From Opitutus sp. GAS368 (GTDB lineage Bacteria; Verrucomicrobiota; Verrucomicrobiia; Opitutales; Opitutaceae): DNA of 41,036 bases. The stretch lies in the NCBI GenBank assembly GCA_945871085.1, contig CAMBVX010000014.1:1-41036 (forward strand). The letters run 5' to 3'. Shown piece after piece: positions 25,417 to 34,238 of this stretch. A program made the translations under genes and the position numbers. Under the pieces are notes generated by a model, which saw nothing but the letters and a program-made list of their open reading frames with translations, was not told the DNA's origin and did not search any database. Numbering within the stretch: the first letter of the stretch is position 1; each line of letters opens with the position of its first letter.

Positions 25417-26031
25417 TCACCGGCCGCCGGTCGTCCACGGTGCCTGCAACCGCGCGGTGTCGCCGTCGCGTTCGGCGCGGATTATGCCGTCACGTTCGAG
25501 CAGGCTCACAAATACCTCAACGTCATCCAGGGCGAACATCCCGCTGATCCGCCGCGCTCCGCGGGCAGGGTCGGCCGCGACGAGTTGGAGCGCGTGGTGG
25601 CGGCTGAAGCGCGCGGCGATCTCGGCGAGCGGCGTGTCGGAAAAATCCGGGACACGTTGCTGCCACGCGAGGGCGGTGCGCACGTCGGCGGGGGCAAGTC
25701 GCTCGACGCCGGGCCCAGCTGCGGCGGTGGGGGTGAGCGGAATCGCGAGGCGTTGGTTCGCGGCGATCAAGGTGGCGACGTTGTTGGATAGCGCCGGTCC
25801 GACCGCCACTTTACCTTCCGTCACCGTGCCCTCGACGGCGCCGGAGACGAAGCGAACATTGCAGGCCGTGCCTACCGCGCGCACGGTCACGCCGCCCGCG
25901 CTGACCACGAAGGGCCGCGCGGGGTTGTGCGCGACCTCAAAGGGCGCCTCGCCGGACTCGGCGAGCCGCGCGATGGCCTTCGCTGCGATGGCCACGGCAC
26001 CGGGCGTTTCCGGTTCCTCGGACGGCTTCAT
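25417..26031 (-). CDS. Truncated FecR: periplasmic part only
   Basis: 204 residues against 346 for the intact paralogue at 4121-5161. The ATG overlaps the sigma stop (ATGA, 26031-26028), so the start is certain. After about 27 residues (KPSEEPETPGAVAIAAKAI) the sequence goes straight into the FecR domain: SGEAPFEVAHNPARPFVVSAG, VRAVGTACNVR, VTEGKVAVG. It then runs through the C-terminal STN-like segment that aligns to the end of the paralogue. The DUF4880 sigma-binding domain and the transmembrane helix are both absent, and no signal peptide is visible, so the product would stay in the cytoplasm. It may be non-functional, or may act differently from known FecR proteins. The frame is intact and codon use matches its neighbours. 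Confidence 0.85.
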   Translation of the reverse strand: MKPSEEPETPGAVAIAAKAIARLAESGEAPFEVAHNPARPFVVSAGGVTVRAVGTACNVRFVSGAVEGTVTEGKVAVGPALSNNVATLIAANQRLAIPLTPTAAAGPGVERLAPADVRTALAWQQRVPDFSDTPLAEIAARFSRHHALQLVAADPARGARRISGMFALDDVEVFVSLLERDGIIRAERDGDTARLQAPWTTGGR

Positions 26032-26576
26032 GATTCGCCTTTCGCCAGTGCGGTGGAATCGAGAAAACCCCGCTCGCGGAAAAACTGCGCGAAGTTGCGC
26101 ACCCCTTTCATTAAGTGGACGCGCACCGTGGCGGCCGCGAGGCCGAGGTGCACCGCGATTTCCCGGCCGGAGAATCCATCCACGTAGCGGAGCAGCATGA
26201 CTTCGCGGCGACGCTCCGGCAGCGTCCCCAGCGCGGTGAGCATCGTCTCGTGTCGCTGCGCGTGGTCGATCGCGTCCGCCGCGCCCGGCGCCGGTTCGAG
26301 CAAGGCGATCTCGGCGATGTCGTCGAGGGAATCGACGGGCGTGCGGCGCGTGCGGCGGACGTGGTCGATCGCGATGTTGCGCGCGGTGGTGAAGAGAAAG
26401 GCCCGCGCGTGCACCAAACGCTGCGGATCGGCGCCGCGCAGCAGGCGCACGGAGGTCTCCTGCACGAGGTCGTCGTCGGGCAGGCTGGAAAACCGCCGCG
26501 AGAGAAACACGCGCAGCGCCGCCTCGTGCGGTCGCACGCTCTCGGTAAACCAAATGGCCTGATCAGGGGGTGACAT
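26028..26576 (-). CDS. ECF RNA polymerase sigma factor, FecI-like (second copy)
   Basis: 182 residues. Region 2: DDLVQETSVRLLRGAD and FLFTTARNIAIDHVRR. Region 4: LPERRREVMLLRYVDGFSGR and a helix-turn-helix ending AATVRVHLMKGVRNF. It is closely related to the sigma factor at 5158-5718 along its whole length, including the N-terminal stretch around WF-E-V-PHE-ALR. It is the first gene of the long array running to 10441. Its FecR partner lacks the sigma-binding domain, so this factor may be free of its usual inhibition. There is no Shine-Dalgarno sequence before the ATG. Confidence 0.94.
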   Translation of the reverse strand: MSPPDQAIWFTESVRPHEAALRVFLSRRFSSLPDDDLVQETSVRLLRGADPQRLVHARAFLFTTARNIAIDHVRRTRRTPVDSLDDIAEIALLEPAPGAADAIDHAQRHETMLTALGTLPERRREVMLLRYVDGFSGREIAVHLGLAAATVRVHLMKGVRNFAQFFRERGFLDSTALAKGES

Positions 26577-26657
26577 GGGGTCTTGCGCGGGCGGGGCCCG
26601 GACGAGTGTTGCATCACCGAGCCCCCGGTACCGTCGAGCGAAATCCCGCGCAATCGC

Positions 26658-26690
26658 GGATCGCGAAATTATTTCTCCCCGCGACTAAAC
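26658..26690 (-). promoter_or_regulatory. Recurrent AT-rich motif (site 4, upstream of the second ECF gene)
   Basis: Minus strand: GTTTAGTCGCGGGGAGAAAT followed by AATTTCGC. The AT core is about 90-100 bases ahead of the sigma ATG, nearly the same distance as site 2 before the first sigma gene. It is the best candidate for a sigma-autoregulated promoter or a shared operator. Confidence 0.4.
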
Positions 26691-26754
26691 GGCATTGCGC
26701 GTGGCACGTTGAGTATTGCGCTGTCACTTGCCCCGCGAAAATCACCCTGCACGG

Positions 26755-26777
26755 AGTGTAACCCAATAGGTTACACT
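26755..26777. promoter_or_regulatory. Perfect 9-bp inverted repeat, operator-like
   Basis: AGTGTAACC, a 5-base spacer CAATA, then GGTTACACT. It lies about 180 bases upstream of the second sigma gene. The spacing and symmetry fit the site of a dimeric repressor or activator better than a terminator, because no T run follows on either side. Confidence 0.45.
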
Positions 26778-26832
26778 TACTCTCAAATCGGAGGATGAAT
26801 CCGGGCCCAACATCACCGAGTAATATTAGCCC

Positions 26833-26849
26833 GGAAACCTTTGGTTTCC
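26833..26849. repeat. Short hairpin GGAAACC-TTT-GGTTTCC
   Basis: Perfect 7-bp arms with a 3-base loop in the non-coding region. It could be part of a leader RNA or another protein site; nothing more can be said from sequence. Confidence 0.4.
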
Positions 26850-26926
26850 TTCGGCGGACTACCGATACGGAAATTTCACACTCACGCGTGAAACCGCTAC
26901 ACCCTGTTACCCACCCACGCCAAGTC

Positions 26927-26982
26927 TGGTCATGGCGAGAGCTCACAGCAGACGGAGCCTGCGTGGTGGTGGTAATGACAAA
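26927..26982. repeat. Degenerate copy of the dispersed palindromic repeat
   Basis: Begins TGGTCATGGCGAGA and ends GGTAATGACAA, matching the ends of the family (TTGTCATTGCGAGG and CAATGACAA). The middle is diverged or shortened. It lies between the two operons. Confidence 0.45.
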
Positions 26983-27137
26983 CAGCGTGGGTTCATGAGC
27001 AGCCTCTTCCGCAGTGCTGCGCCGGGCCACGACGGGAAAGCAACAGAGCCCGTGTCCTTGAGAGCCGGGCCGTCCGCCCGTGCCACGGTGCCGCGCAAAC
27101 GTTTTCCTGCCGAGGACGACGACGGCGCAGAGGGCCC

Positions 27138-28490
27138 TTACAAGTCGGCCAGCCGCGTCCTGGCGTCGCCGAAGTGGTCGAGTTTTACGCCCATGCGATC
27201 CATCAGCGAGAGATGCAGGCTGCAGACTTTGCGGTGGTCATCGCCGGCCTCGCGATAGTCGAGGATGCGGCCGGTCTTCAACGAGCCGCCGCCTTTGCCC
27301 GCGAGGACGATCGGCAGTTGGCCGGCGCTGTGGGCGTCACCGTCGAAGAGGCTCGAGGCATACATCAGGATCGAGTTGTCGAGGAGCGTGGTGTCGCCCT
27401 CCTTGATGGCCTTCATGCGTTGGACGAGGTAGGCAAACTGCGCGGCGTGAAATTGGTTCGTCTTGAGATACATCGCCTCTTTGTCGACGGCCTTGCCGTT
27501 GTGCGTGAGGTCGAGGTGCAACGCGCCCTTTACGCCTGCGAGGAACTTGAAGTTCATCTGCGAAAGATCGTTGTTGAGCATCAGGGTGGCGATGCGGCTC
27601 TTGTCCATTTGGAACGCGAGCACCGTCAGATCGAGCATGAGTTTCATGTGATCGGGGACGTGTTGCGGGAGCTCGTTTTTCGGGCGGGGCAGGTCGGGCT
27701 GGGCGAGGGTGGGGCGCCAGCCTTCGAGCCGCTCAGCCTTCGCCGCGCGCTCGATGCGGCGCTCGATGTCGCGGATGGATTCGAGATATTCCTCCAGCTT
27801 GACGCTGTCGGCGCGGCTGATCTTGGGCTTGAGGCTGTGCGAGTCCTGCCGCACTTCGTCGAGAATGCTGCGGTCGAGTTTGCGGCCGGTGCCATCGCCG
27901 ATGAGTCGGTCGAACGCGCGGGACGGATAAATTTCTTTGGTCGCGGGTTTGGTCGGGGAAGCCCACGACAAACTCGACCCGTAAATCATCGAGAGGCCAT
28001 CCTCGAGGCGCAGTTCGTTGGGTTCGATGCCGAGCACGAGACTCGGGACGGCTGTGCGGCCGCCGAGGTGCGCGGCGAGCACCTGATCCATCGTCGTGCC
28101 GACGCGGATCACGCCGGGGTCGAGGCTGACGGGCGCGCCCGAGAGCAGGTTCATGCGGCCGAGGTGCGGACTGGTGGAGGCGAGGGCCGCCTGGCTGTAG
28201 AGCCCTTGGACGAACACGAGGTCCTCGCGATGCGGCAGCAAGGGCGCGGCGGCGGGCCCGAGTTCCATGGTGGCGCCGGCGCCCTTGGCCCACCAGTGAA
28301 TCGGCTCCACGCCGTTCGAGAAAAAGACGATGCCGAGGCGCAGCGGTGGCGTGGTGGGCTTGGCGCTGGCGGTCACGGTCTGCCCGAATGCGGTGAGCGA
28401 TTCCATCCACGGTAAGGCGAGTGCGACGCCCGCGCCGCGCAGGAAATGGCGACGGGTAAGCTGAGGGGAGTTGGGGTGAGTGGGGTTCAT
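27138..28490 (-). CDS. DUF1552 twin-arginine-exported protein (second copy)
   Basis: 450 residues with a Tat-type start ([20 protein letters not shown]). Family signatures are [45 protein letters not shown] and [13 protein letters not shown]-like C-terminal segments (seen as [15 protein letters not shown]). It differs from the copy at 15991-17313 mainly at the N-terminal third and in the metal-site-like loops. It starts 2 bases after its DUF1592 partner, so here the order is cytochrome first, DUF1552 second, the reverse of the other pair. Function is unknown; the pair presumably works as one extracytoplasmic unit. Confidence 0.92.
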   Translation of the reverse strand: MNPTHPNSPQLTRRHFLRGAGVALALPWMESLTAFGQTVTASAKPTTPPLRLGIVFFSNGVEPIHWWAKGAGATMELGPAAAPLLPHREDLVFVQGLYSQAALASTSPHLGRMNLLSGAPVSLDPGVIRVGTTMDQVLAAHLGGRTAVPSLVLGIEPNELRLEDGLSMIYGSSLSWASPTKPATKEIYPSRAFDRLIGDGTGRKLDRSILDEVRQDSHSLKPKISRADSVKLEEYLESIRDIERRIERAAKAERLEGWRPTLAQPDLPRPKNELPQHVPDHMKLMLDLTVLAFQMDKSRIATLMLNNDLSQMNFKFLAGVKGALHLDLTHNGKAVDKEAMYLKTNQFHAAQFAYLVQRMKAIKEGDTTLLDNSILMYASSLFDGDAHSAGQLPIVLAGKGGGSLKTGRILDYREAGDDHRKVCSLHLSLMDRMGVKLDHFGDARTRLADL

Positions 28491-28492
28491 GC

Positions 28493-31400
28493 TTATTGGG
28501 AGCCGGGCGGGGCATCGTCGCGGCCCTGATGATGGCGGAACTGGCGGCTGGCGACAATTTTGGTCGCGAGATCGGCAAACGTGGCCTGGCCCCCCGCGGC
28601 GGTGAGCTCGTCGATGAGCGCGCGGTCGGAGCCGAGGACGGTGCGGCCGAGGGCGTAGCCGAGCATTTTTCGCGAGAGGGTTTTGGTGACCTGCGCGTCC
28701 TTGGACTTCAGATACTCCAAGAGGCCGGCGGCGCCGGCGATCGTGGACTTATCGGGAAACTCGCCGGTCGTGTCCACGGCGAGACCGTCGTCATAGTTCG
28801 AGCGGGTGCGGCCGACGGCGTCGAAACCTTCGAGCGGGAAACCCAGCGGATCGATGCGGAGGTGACAGCTGGCGCAGGCGGGGTCGCGTTTGTGCTCGTT
28901 GAGTTTTTCGCGCAGCGACTGGCCGCCGAAGGACTGGGGGTCGCCGGGCAAAGTGCCTGCGTCGGCCGGTGGTGGTGGCGTGGGTGTGCCCAGGATACGG
29001 CGCAGCAGCCAGTCGCCCCGCTTCACCGGGCTCGTGCGCAGCGGGGCGGAGGTGGTCGTCAACACCGCGCCGAGCCGCAGTGCGCCGCCACGGTTGAAGG
29101 CGGGTGCGCCCGTGACCAGCTCGACGGCGTCCGGCGATTTTACCTCGCGTGCAATCCCGTAAAATTTGGCGAGCGGCTGGTTGAGAAACGTGTAGTCGGC
29201 GTGGAGCAGTTCGCGCAAGGGCCGCTGCTGCCGCACGAGATACTCGAAGGTCGCGACGGCCTCGTCATACATGGCCGATTTTACTTCGTCGGTAAACTCG
29301 GGGAACCGGCTGGTATCGACGCCGCGAAATTCGTCGAAGCGGTAGAACCCGAGCCACTGGCCGAAAAATTCCGTCGCGAGGCGGCGCGCTTTGGGATCGA
29401 CGGTCATGCGCTTCACTTGACCCGCCAGCAGCGCGGGCGTGGCCAGCTCGCCGGCGGCGGCGGCGCGGCGCAACTCGTCGTCGGGGATCGAGGACCAGAG
29501 GAAGAAACTCAAGCGGCTCGCGAGCTCCCAGTCGTTGAGCGGGCGTTCGACCGGGGTCGGGGCGGTCTCTACGCGATAGAGGAAGGCCGGCGATACGAGG
29601 ATGCGGGCGAGCACCGCGCGGATTGCATCGTCGTGCTCCAGCTGGGTGGCGCGGGAGCGTTGGTAGAAGTCTCTCAGGCGCGTTTTTTCCTCGGAAGTCA
29701 GCGGACGGCGCCAGGCCCGGCTCGCGAAGGCGAGCACCTCCTCGACGTGGCTGGGTTGGGCGGACGCCAGCGCTTTCATCACCTCGGTGTGATGCGCGCG
29801 CAGGGCCACCACGTGCGCTTGGGCGTCGGCTGGCAGTGCCGCGATTTGTTCTTCGCCCAGATCCTGCAATTTGCGGCTCGTCGACTTCACGTCGTAGTGA
29901 TCGACCAACATTCCGAGATAGGCGTCGTGATAGGGCCACGCGCCAAAGAGGTCGTGCCACGCGTGGTTGAGCCGCACGCGGTCGGTGCCGTCGACGAGGT
30001 TGGCGGTGAAGAACGCGTCGGTCCGCTGATACTTTACCTTCATCACGAACGCGTCGTGCTCGGGGCTATTGTAGGTGTTGTCGAACGGCGCGGGCACCGG
30101 GTCTTTGTCGGCGGGGTTGGCCTCGCCGTGGGAGTTGGGTGGCAGTAGCGAAACATATTCCGCGAGGCCGGCGCGCCACGTGCGGTAGCCGGCGCTCGCG
30201 GTGTCGCCGAGAAAGACGCGGGCCCGCGCGCCGCGCGCCGGTACGGCCTCGGTGTCGGCCACCACCACGCGCACGACTGCGTGGCGATCCGCGCCGAGCT
30301 CGGCGTCGACTTGCAGTTCGGCCGTGGTACCGGTGGCGGCAGCGGGCAGTTCGAAGGACACCGTGGCCGGTGTCGCGAAATCGTCCGGGCCGAGCGGCGT
30401 GCCGTCGGGGCTCGTGCCAAACGCGAGACGCGCGACGACGTCGGCCGGTAGCGCGGAACGGAGAGACTGGGTGGAGAGAATCGGGCCCGAGGGGCTACGA
30501 CCGCGAGCGGCGCCCGCGGCAACGACGGTCGTCTCGGCCGCAGCGGGATCGGAGGCGGCCGCACCCGGTGTGCTCCGGCCGCGGCCGGCGGACGCGCTGC
30601 GAGTGATCACCCGGGGATTTCGCCAGATCACGACGGGGCGCGCGCTGGCGAGCGGGTTGATGTTGGCGACATTCAGAACCACCTTGATTGGTGCGGTGGA
30701 TGCCGGGGCCGCGGGGCCGCGACCGCCGCGACCGAAGCGGAAGCCCAGGGGATAAGTGTAGGGGTGGGTCGCCTCGACGGCCAAGGCTTGGTCGTCAAAC
30801 ATCAGCGGACTCTCGTCACCTGCGCCGCCGGCCGCAGCGTCGCCGCGACCGAAGAACCAGCTCGGCCACGTCGTGAGATTTTTTTGGAGATCGTCGCACC
30901 CGGCGCGCGCCTGCGTGATCGCAGCTGGAATGCTGGACGGCGAGGTGGGTGTGGGCAGAGCCTGCCAGCGCGCGACGGTGTCCCGGCTGGGATAGCCGAG
31001 GGCAGGCTGTTTGACGACCGACCACACGTGTTCAGCGAACCGCCCGGTGATGCCTTCCCTCGCGGCGAGATCGCGCAGCGTCACCTGGGGTTCGCCCAAG
31101 GCCACACGATGCTGAAAAAACCACGCGACGAAAAACGCCTGGCTATAGCGCTCGAGCCCATACGGCAGCCCGCCCTCACCGGAGACGACGCGAAAACCGT
31201 GGGCCGCGTAGAGGGCGTTGATGCGGTGGAGGGCGGAGAGCTCCAGCCCGGTGCGGCCGGGGTCGGAAAAAAACTGCAGCGGTCCCGCGCCGATGATCGC
31301 GTGCGCGGCGACCTGTTTGGCGGCTTCGAGGTAGCGCTCGACGCTGGCGTCCTGCATGAATTGCACATCGCCGAAATTGGTAAAGCCCTCGCCGCCGACC

Positions 31401-31849
31401 GAGTCGGCCGAGGAGTCGAGGCCGACCTTGAGGTCGAGGCCGGTCAGGTCGCGAATCGCGTAGGCATATTCGCCGCTCGTCAAGCGGCGCACGGTCACAC
31501 GGCCGGGCTCGCCGGCATGTGCGCGGGCGTAGGTGTGCAGCGTGGTGCGGAGCGCGGCGGCTGCGGCCGTGCGCTCGAGCTCGGTCGGAATCGCCTTCGC
31601 GTCGGCCGGTGGCATCTCGGCCGTCTCCAGCATCGCGACGACCTTGTCCCAATCATCCGCGTGCGGCCCGACCGAGGCCTGGGCCAGAAGGCGTGCGAGG
31701 TTGAGGCCGGCCTTGGGTTTGGTTTCACCGTGGCATTCGACGCAGTAGGTTCTGAAAAACTCCGCTGATTTCGCCGGCGATTGCCCGGACGAGAGCGCGG
31801 CGGAGCCGAAACTCAAGCAGACGGCGAGGGTGGGGTGGAGGCGTTTCAT
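28493..31849 (-). CDS. DUF1592-family secreted c-type cytochrome (long form)
   Basis: 1118 residues, about 280 longer than the copy at 13470. Signal peptide 1-22, heme motif C36-V-E-C-H near the start, MPP at about 80, then the DUF1587-like [20 protein letters not shown]. The central region (roughly 330-580) is enlarged and includes Gly/Ala/Arg/Pro-rich low-complexity stretches (such as [15 protein letters not shown]). DUF1595/1592 follows ([32 protein letters not shown]), then DUF1588 with a second motif CASCH followed by [14 protein letters not shown], and DUF1585 at the end. It is a probable extracytoplasmic redox protein. It is grouped with an acetylesterase-like gene upstream (63-base gap) and a DUF1552 gene downstream. 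Confidence 0.93.
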   Translation of the reverse strand: MKRLHPTLAVCLSFGSAALSSGQSPAKSAEFFRTYCVECHGETKPKAGLNLARLLAQASVGPHADDWDKVVAMLETAEMPPADAKAIPTELERTAAAAALRTTLHTYARAHAGEPGRVTVRRLTSGEYAYAIRDLTGLDLKVGLDSSADSVGGEGFTNFGDVQFMQDASVERYLEAAKQVAAHAIIGAGPLQFFSDPGRTGLELSALHRINALYAAHGFRVVSGEGGLPYGLERYSQAFFVAWFFQHRVALGEPQVTLRDLAAREGITGRFAEHVWSVVKQPALGYPSRDTVARWQALPTPTSPSSIPAAITQARAGCDDLQKNLTTWPSWFFGRGDAAAGGAGDESPLMFDDQALAVEATHPYTYPLGFRFGRGGRGPAAPASTAPIKVVLNVANINPLASARPVVIWRNPRVITRSASAGRGRSTPGAAASDPAAAETTVVAAGAARGRSPSGPILSTQSLRSALPADVVARLAFGTSPDGTPLGPDDFATPATVSFELPAAATGTTAELQVDAELGADRHAVVRVVVADTEAVPARGARARVFLGDTASAGYRTWRAGLAEYVSLLPPNSHGEANPADKDPVPAPFDNTYNSPEHDAFVMKVKYQRTDAFFTANLVDGTDRVRLNHAWHDLFGAWPYHDAYLGMLVDHYDVKSTSRKLQDLGEEQIAALPADAQAHVVALRAHHTEVMKALASAQPSHVEEVLAFASRAWRRPLTSEEKTRLRDFYQRSRATQLEHDDAIRAVLARILVSPAFLYRVETAPTPVERPLNDWELASRLSFFLWSSIPDDELRRAAAAGELATPALLAGQVKRMTVDPKARRLATEFFGQWLGFYRFDEFRGVDTSRFPEFTDEVKSAMYDEAVATFEYLVRQQRPLRELLHADYTFLNQPLAKFYGIAREVKSPDAVELVTGAPAFNRGGALRLGAVLTTTSAPLRTSPVKRGDWLLRRILGTPTPPPPADAGTLPGDPQSFGGQSLREKLNEHKRDPACASCHLRIDPLGFPLEGFDAVGRTRSNYDDGLAVDTTGEFPDKSTIAGAAGLLEYLKSKDAQVTKTLSRKMLGYALGRTVLGSDRALIDELTAAGGQATFADLATKIVASRQFRHHQGRDDAPPGSQ

Positions 31850-31912
31850 CTGAAACTGAGCGCGAGAGGCACTGACGTGCCGCGCGGAGGAAAAGTGTGA
31901 TCGCGGTGCGAT

Positions 31913-33424
31913 TTATTTCCAGACGTCGGTGCGAAACGGCGAGGCGGGGAGGCCGGCGCCGTTGTAGAGATTGCAGGTCGGGAAGTTTTCCCAGGCGTAG
32001 CGGGCCGCGAGGGGTGCGGGGACATCGGGCGCGGAAACGACGAGGGTATTATCCACGAGGCGTGCTTGAGCGGGGGCCCACTTGCGGTCGGCCCCGGCGA
32101 CGACGAAGCCGGTGAGCGGGCCGCCTCGGGCGACGAGGCCGCCCTCCACGTGGCGGAAGCGCAAAATAATTTCGTGACCGCGGATTTCATGACCGGCGGG
32201 GAGTGGGCCGGACGTGGCGGCGACTTTTTGTGCGTAGACGCTGCCGAGGGCCCACTGCGCGAGACGGTGGCCGACGGTCTGTTTGTCTTTTGGGTGAATA
32301 TCGTTGGCCTCGCCGACGTCGATGGTGATGGCCATGCCGGTCTGCGGGAGGGCGAGGGTTTTGAGCATGGCTTCGCGCACGGTGGGCCAATCGCGGCCGG
32401 TGCCGATGAAGTTGGGTAGTTGGACCCACGCGAAAGGAAACTCGTGGCCCCAGCGCGTGCGCCAATCGCGGATGAGCAGAGCGAATTGGTGTTCGTAGAG
32501 CGGGGCCTTGGACGGAGTGGTGTTGGCTTCGCCCTGATACCAGAGGGCGCCACGGATCGCGTAGGGGATGAGTGGGGAAATCTTGCCGTTGAAGAGGCCG
32601 CCGGTGGTGGAGCGGGGCGCAGCGGCCTTGCTGGCTTTCGTGGTTTTTTTGGCGGCGTTTTTTTGTTTTTCAGCGGCCCCGGCTTTGGGCGCGGCCGGCG
32701 GAGGAGGGAGAGCAGCGGTGGCGGTGGGTGGAGTGGGCGGGAGTGCGGCGAGGGCGGCCTGAATTTCTTTGCTGCTTTTCTGCGCATCGGCGTCGATCCA
32801 CGCCTCGATCGGGGTGCCGCCGACCGAGGAGTTGATGAGTCCGACGGGGACGCCGAGTGTTTGGTGGAGTTCGCGGCCGAAGAAATAAAGTGCGGCGGAA
32901 AAGGTGCCGACGCTTTCAGGGGAGCAGAGCACCCAACGGCCTTTGCTGGCGGACTGCGGGGCCACGGCGTTGGGCGATTCCTCTTTGAAGTGGCGGATGA
33001 GGGGGAAGTGGGCGGTGCTTTTTTCGGCCTCGAAATCTTTGGCGCGGTTGACGGTCATCGCCATGTTGGATTGGCCAGAGCCGAGCCAGACTTCGCCGAC
33101 GAGGACGTCGGAGAATTTTCGATTTTCGATTTTGGATGCTCGATGGGAGGAGACGATCAGGTCGCGGGGAGCCGCACTGGCGGTGAGTGGATCGAGGTCG
33201 ACGCGCCAGCGGCCGTCCGGCGCGGCGGTGGCGGATTTTTTCTGGCCGGCGAACTCCACCGTAATCACGGTGCCCGCGTCGGCCGTGCCCCAGACGGGCA
33301 CGACGGCGTCGCGTTGGAGGACCATGTGCTCGGAGAAGATGGCGGGGAGCGAAATGTCGGCGCGGGCCGAGAGGGCGCAGACGGCGAGCGCGAGGACGAT
33401 AAGCAGGCGGGACGGAGTCTTCAT
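31913..33424 (-). CDS. Sialate O-acetylesterase-like SGNH hydrolase
   Basis: 503 residues from the ATG at 33424, with signal peptide MKTPSRLLIVLALAVCALSA. An N-terminal beta-sandwich (LPAIFSEHMVLQRDAVVPVWG) precedes the catalytic block GSGQSNM with nucleophile Ser119. The oxyanion-type motif is LINSSVGGTPIEAWID, followed by ALWYQGEANT. The Asp-His pair is in GEANDIHPKDK. Members remove O-acetyl groups from sialic acids or from xylan-type and other polysaccharides. Residues of about 228-272 are an unusual Pro/Ala/Lys low-complexity insertion inside the catalytic domain. The frame is open further upstream, but the signal peptide fixes the start. It is 19 bases after the DUF2293 gene. Confidence 0.92.
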   Translation of the reverse strand: MKTPSRLLIVLALAVCALSARADISLPAIFSEHMVLQRDAVVPVWGTADAGTVITVEFAGQKKSATAAPDGRWRVDLDPLTASAAPRDLIVSSHRASKIENRKFSDVLVGEVWLGSGQSNMAMTVNRAKDFEAEKSTAHFPLIRHFKEESPNAVAPQSASKGRWVLCSPESVGTFSAALYFFGRELHQTLGVPVGLINSSVGGTPIEAWIDADAQKSSKEIQAALAALPPTPPTATAALPPPPAAPKAGAAEKQKNAAKKTTKASKAAAPRSTTGGLFNGKISPLIPYAIRGALWYQGEANTTPSKAPLYEHQFALLIRDWRTRWGHEFPFAWVQLPNFIGTGRDWPTVREAMLKTLALPQTGMAITIDVGEANDIHPKDKQTVGHRLAQWALGSVYAQKVAATSGPLPAGHEIRGHEIILRFRHVEGGLVARGGPLTGFVVAGADRKWAPAQARLVDNTLVVSAPDVPAPLAARYAWENFPTCNLYNGAGLPASPFRTDVWK

Positions 33425-33443
33425 GGGGAACGGGGAGGGGTGG

Positions 33444-34145
33444 TCAACCGACCGTGCGCGTAGGTAACCACTGTTGGAGGGCGCGGTGCAAGGGGCATTG
33501 AGCGCGATCGATGGGCTGGCCGGTGCGATATTTTGCGAGGAGCTGCACGGAGCGTTGGGCGAGCAGGCGGCGAATTTCGCGCCGCCGACCTTTTTCCCGG
33601 GGAATAACCATGGTGTCGTAACCGGTTGTCTGATGACGGAGCCACGCGATGGTGGCGGCTTCGGCGCGTTGCTCGATGGGGATGCGCTCCGTGCGGGCGA
33701 CGGTGCCGCTGCCGACGGGCGTGGCGTGTTCCGTGATGAGGTTGGCGAGGGTGTCGGCTTCGAGACGGAGCGTGGGGTGGAAGGCGAGGAAGCGGACGAT
33801 CGCGTCACGGAAGTCCACGGCGTAGTCCTCTTCCTCGACCGCGCGGCGCTGGCGGCTGGCGTCAAGTTTTCGCTGATACGAGGGGTTGGCGCGTTCGACG
33901 ACGAGATCCGCGCGCAGGGCCTCGAGGCGGGCGGCGGGGGCCCAGATGCCGCGCGAGAAACGCTTGCGGCCTTTGAGCTCGATGACGGTGAGGCTGGGGC
34001 CGTCCTGTTTGATGCGGCGGCTCAGCGCGGCGTCGCCGGGCGGGAGGAGCGCCCAGTCGGAGGGCACGGCTTCGAGGATGCCGTGTTCGTTAAGGACGTG
34101 GCGGGTGAGGGGAGCGGGACGGACTTCGCGGGCGAGGGGGAGCAT
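33444..34145 (-). CDS. DUF2293-containing protein
   Basis: 233 residues from the ATG at 34145; an in-frame GTG near 34228 would add about 28 residues and reach almost to the divergent gene. The C-terminal half carries the DUF2293 pattern AEAATIAWLRHQTTGYDTM followed by a basic helix (REKGRRREIRRLLAQRSVQLL). The N-terminal half is basic and has no export signal. The protein looks cytoplasmic and possibly nucleic-acid-binding by charge, but its function is unknown. It is first in the group with the esterase and the DUF1592/DUF1552 genes; co-transcription is likely from spacing, not from function. Confidence 0.75.
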   Translation of the reverse strand: MLPLAREVRPAPLTRHVLNEHGILEAVPSDWALLPPGDAALSRRIKQDGPSLTVIELKGRKRFSRGIWAPAARLEALRADLVVERANPSYQRKLDASRQRRAVEEEDYAVDFRDAIVRFLAFHPTLRLEADTLANLITEHATPVGSGTVARTERIPIEQRAEAATIAWLRHQTTGYDTMVIPREKGRRREIRRLLAQRSVQLLAKYRTGQPIDRAQCPLHRALQQWLPTRTVG

Positions 34146-34238
34146 CGAATGGTGGAGGCGGGCGGTGGAGGAAGCGTGGCCGAAGGTGGACAAAGCGGAA
34201 GAAATACGTTCAAGGGTGACGGTCTCCACCACAATCCT

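Larger units (their letters stand above)
26577..27137. other. 561-base non-coding region with palindromes
   Basis: This region lies between the sigma gene and the end of the DUF1552 gene at 27138. It holds motif site 4, a 23-base palindrome (26755-26777), a short hairpin (26833-26849) and a degenerate dispersed repeat (26927-26982). The short frames crossing it look random and have no recognisable motif. It must contain the promoter of the 16-kb array and the 3' end of the preceding operon. Confidence 0.6.

Noticed and set aside
26614-27030. 138-codon minus-strand open frame in the non-coding region
   Set aside because: No recognisable motif, ordinary non-coding composition, and it crosses palindromes and a degenerate repeat.
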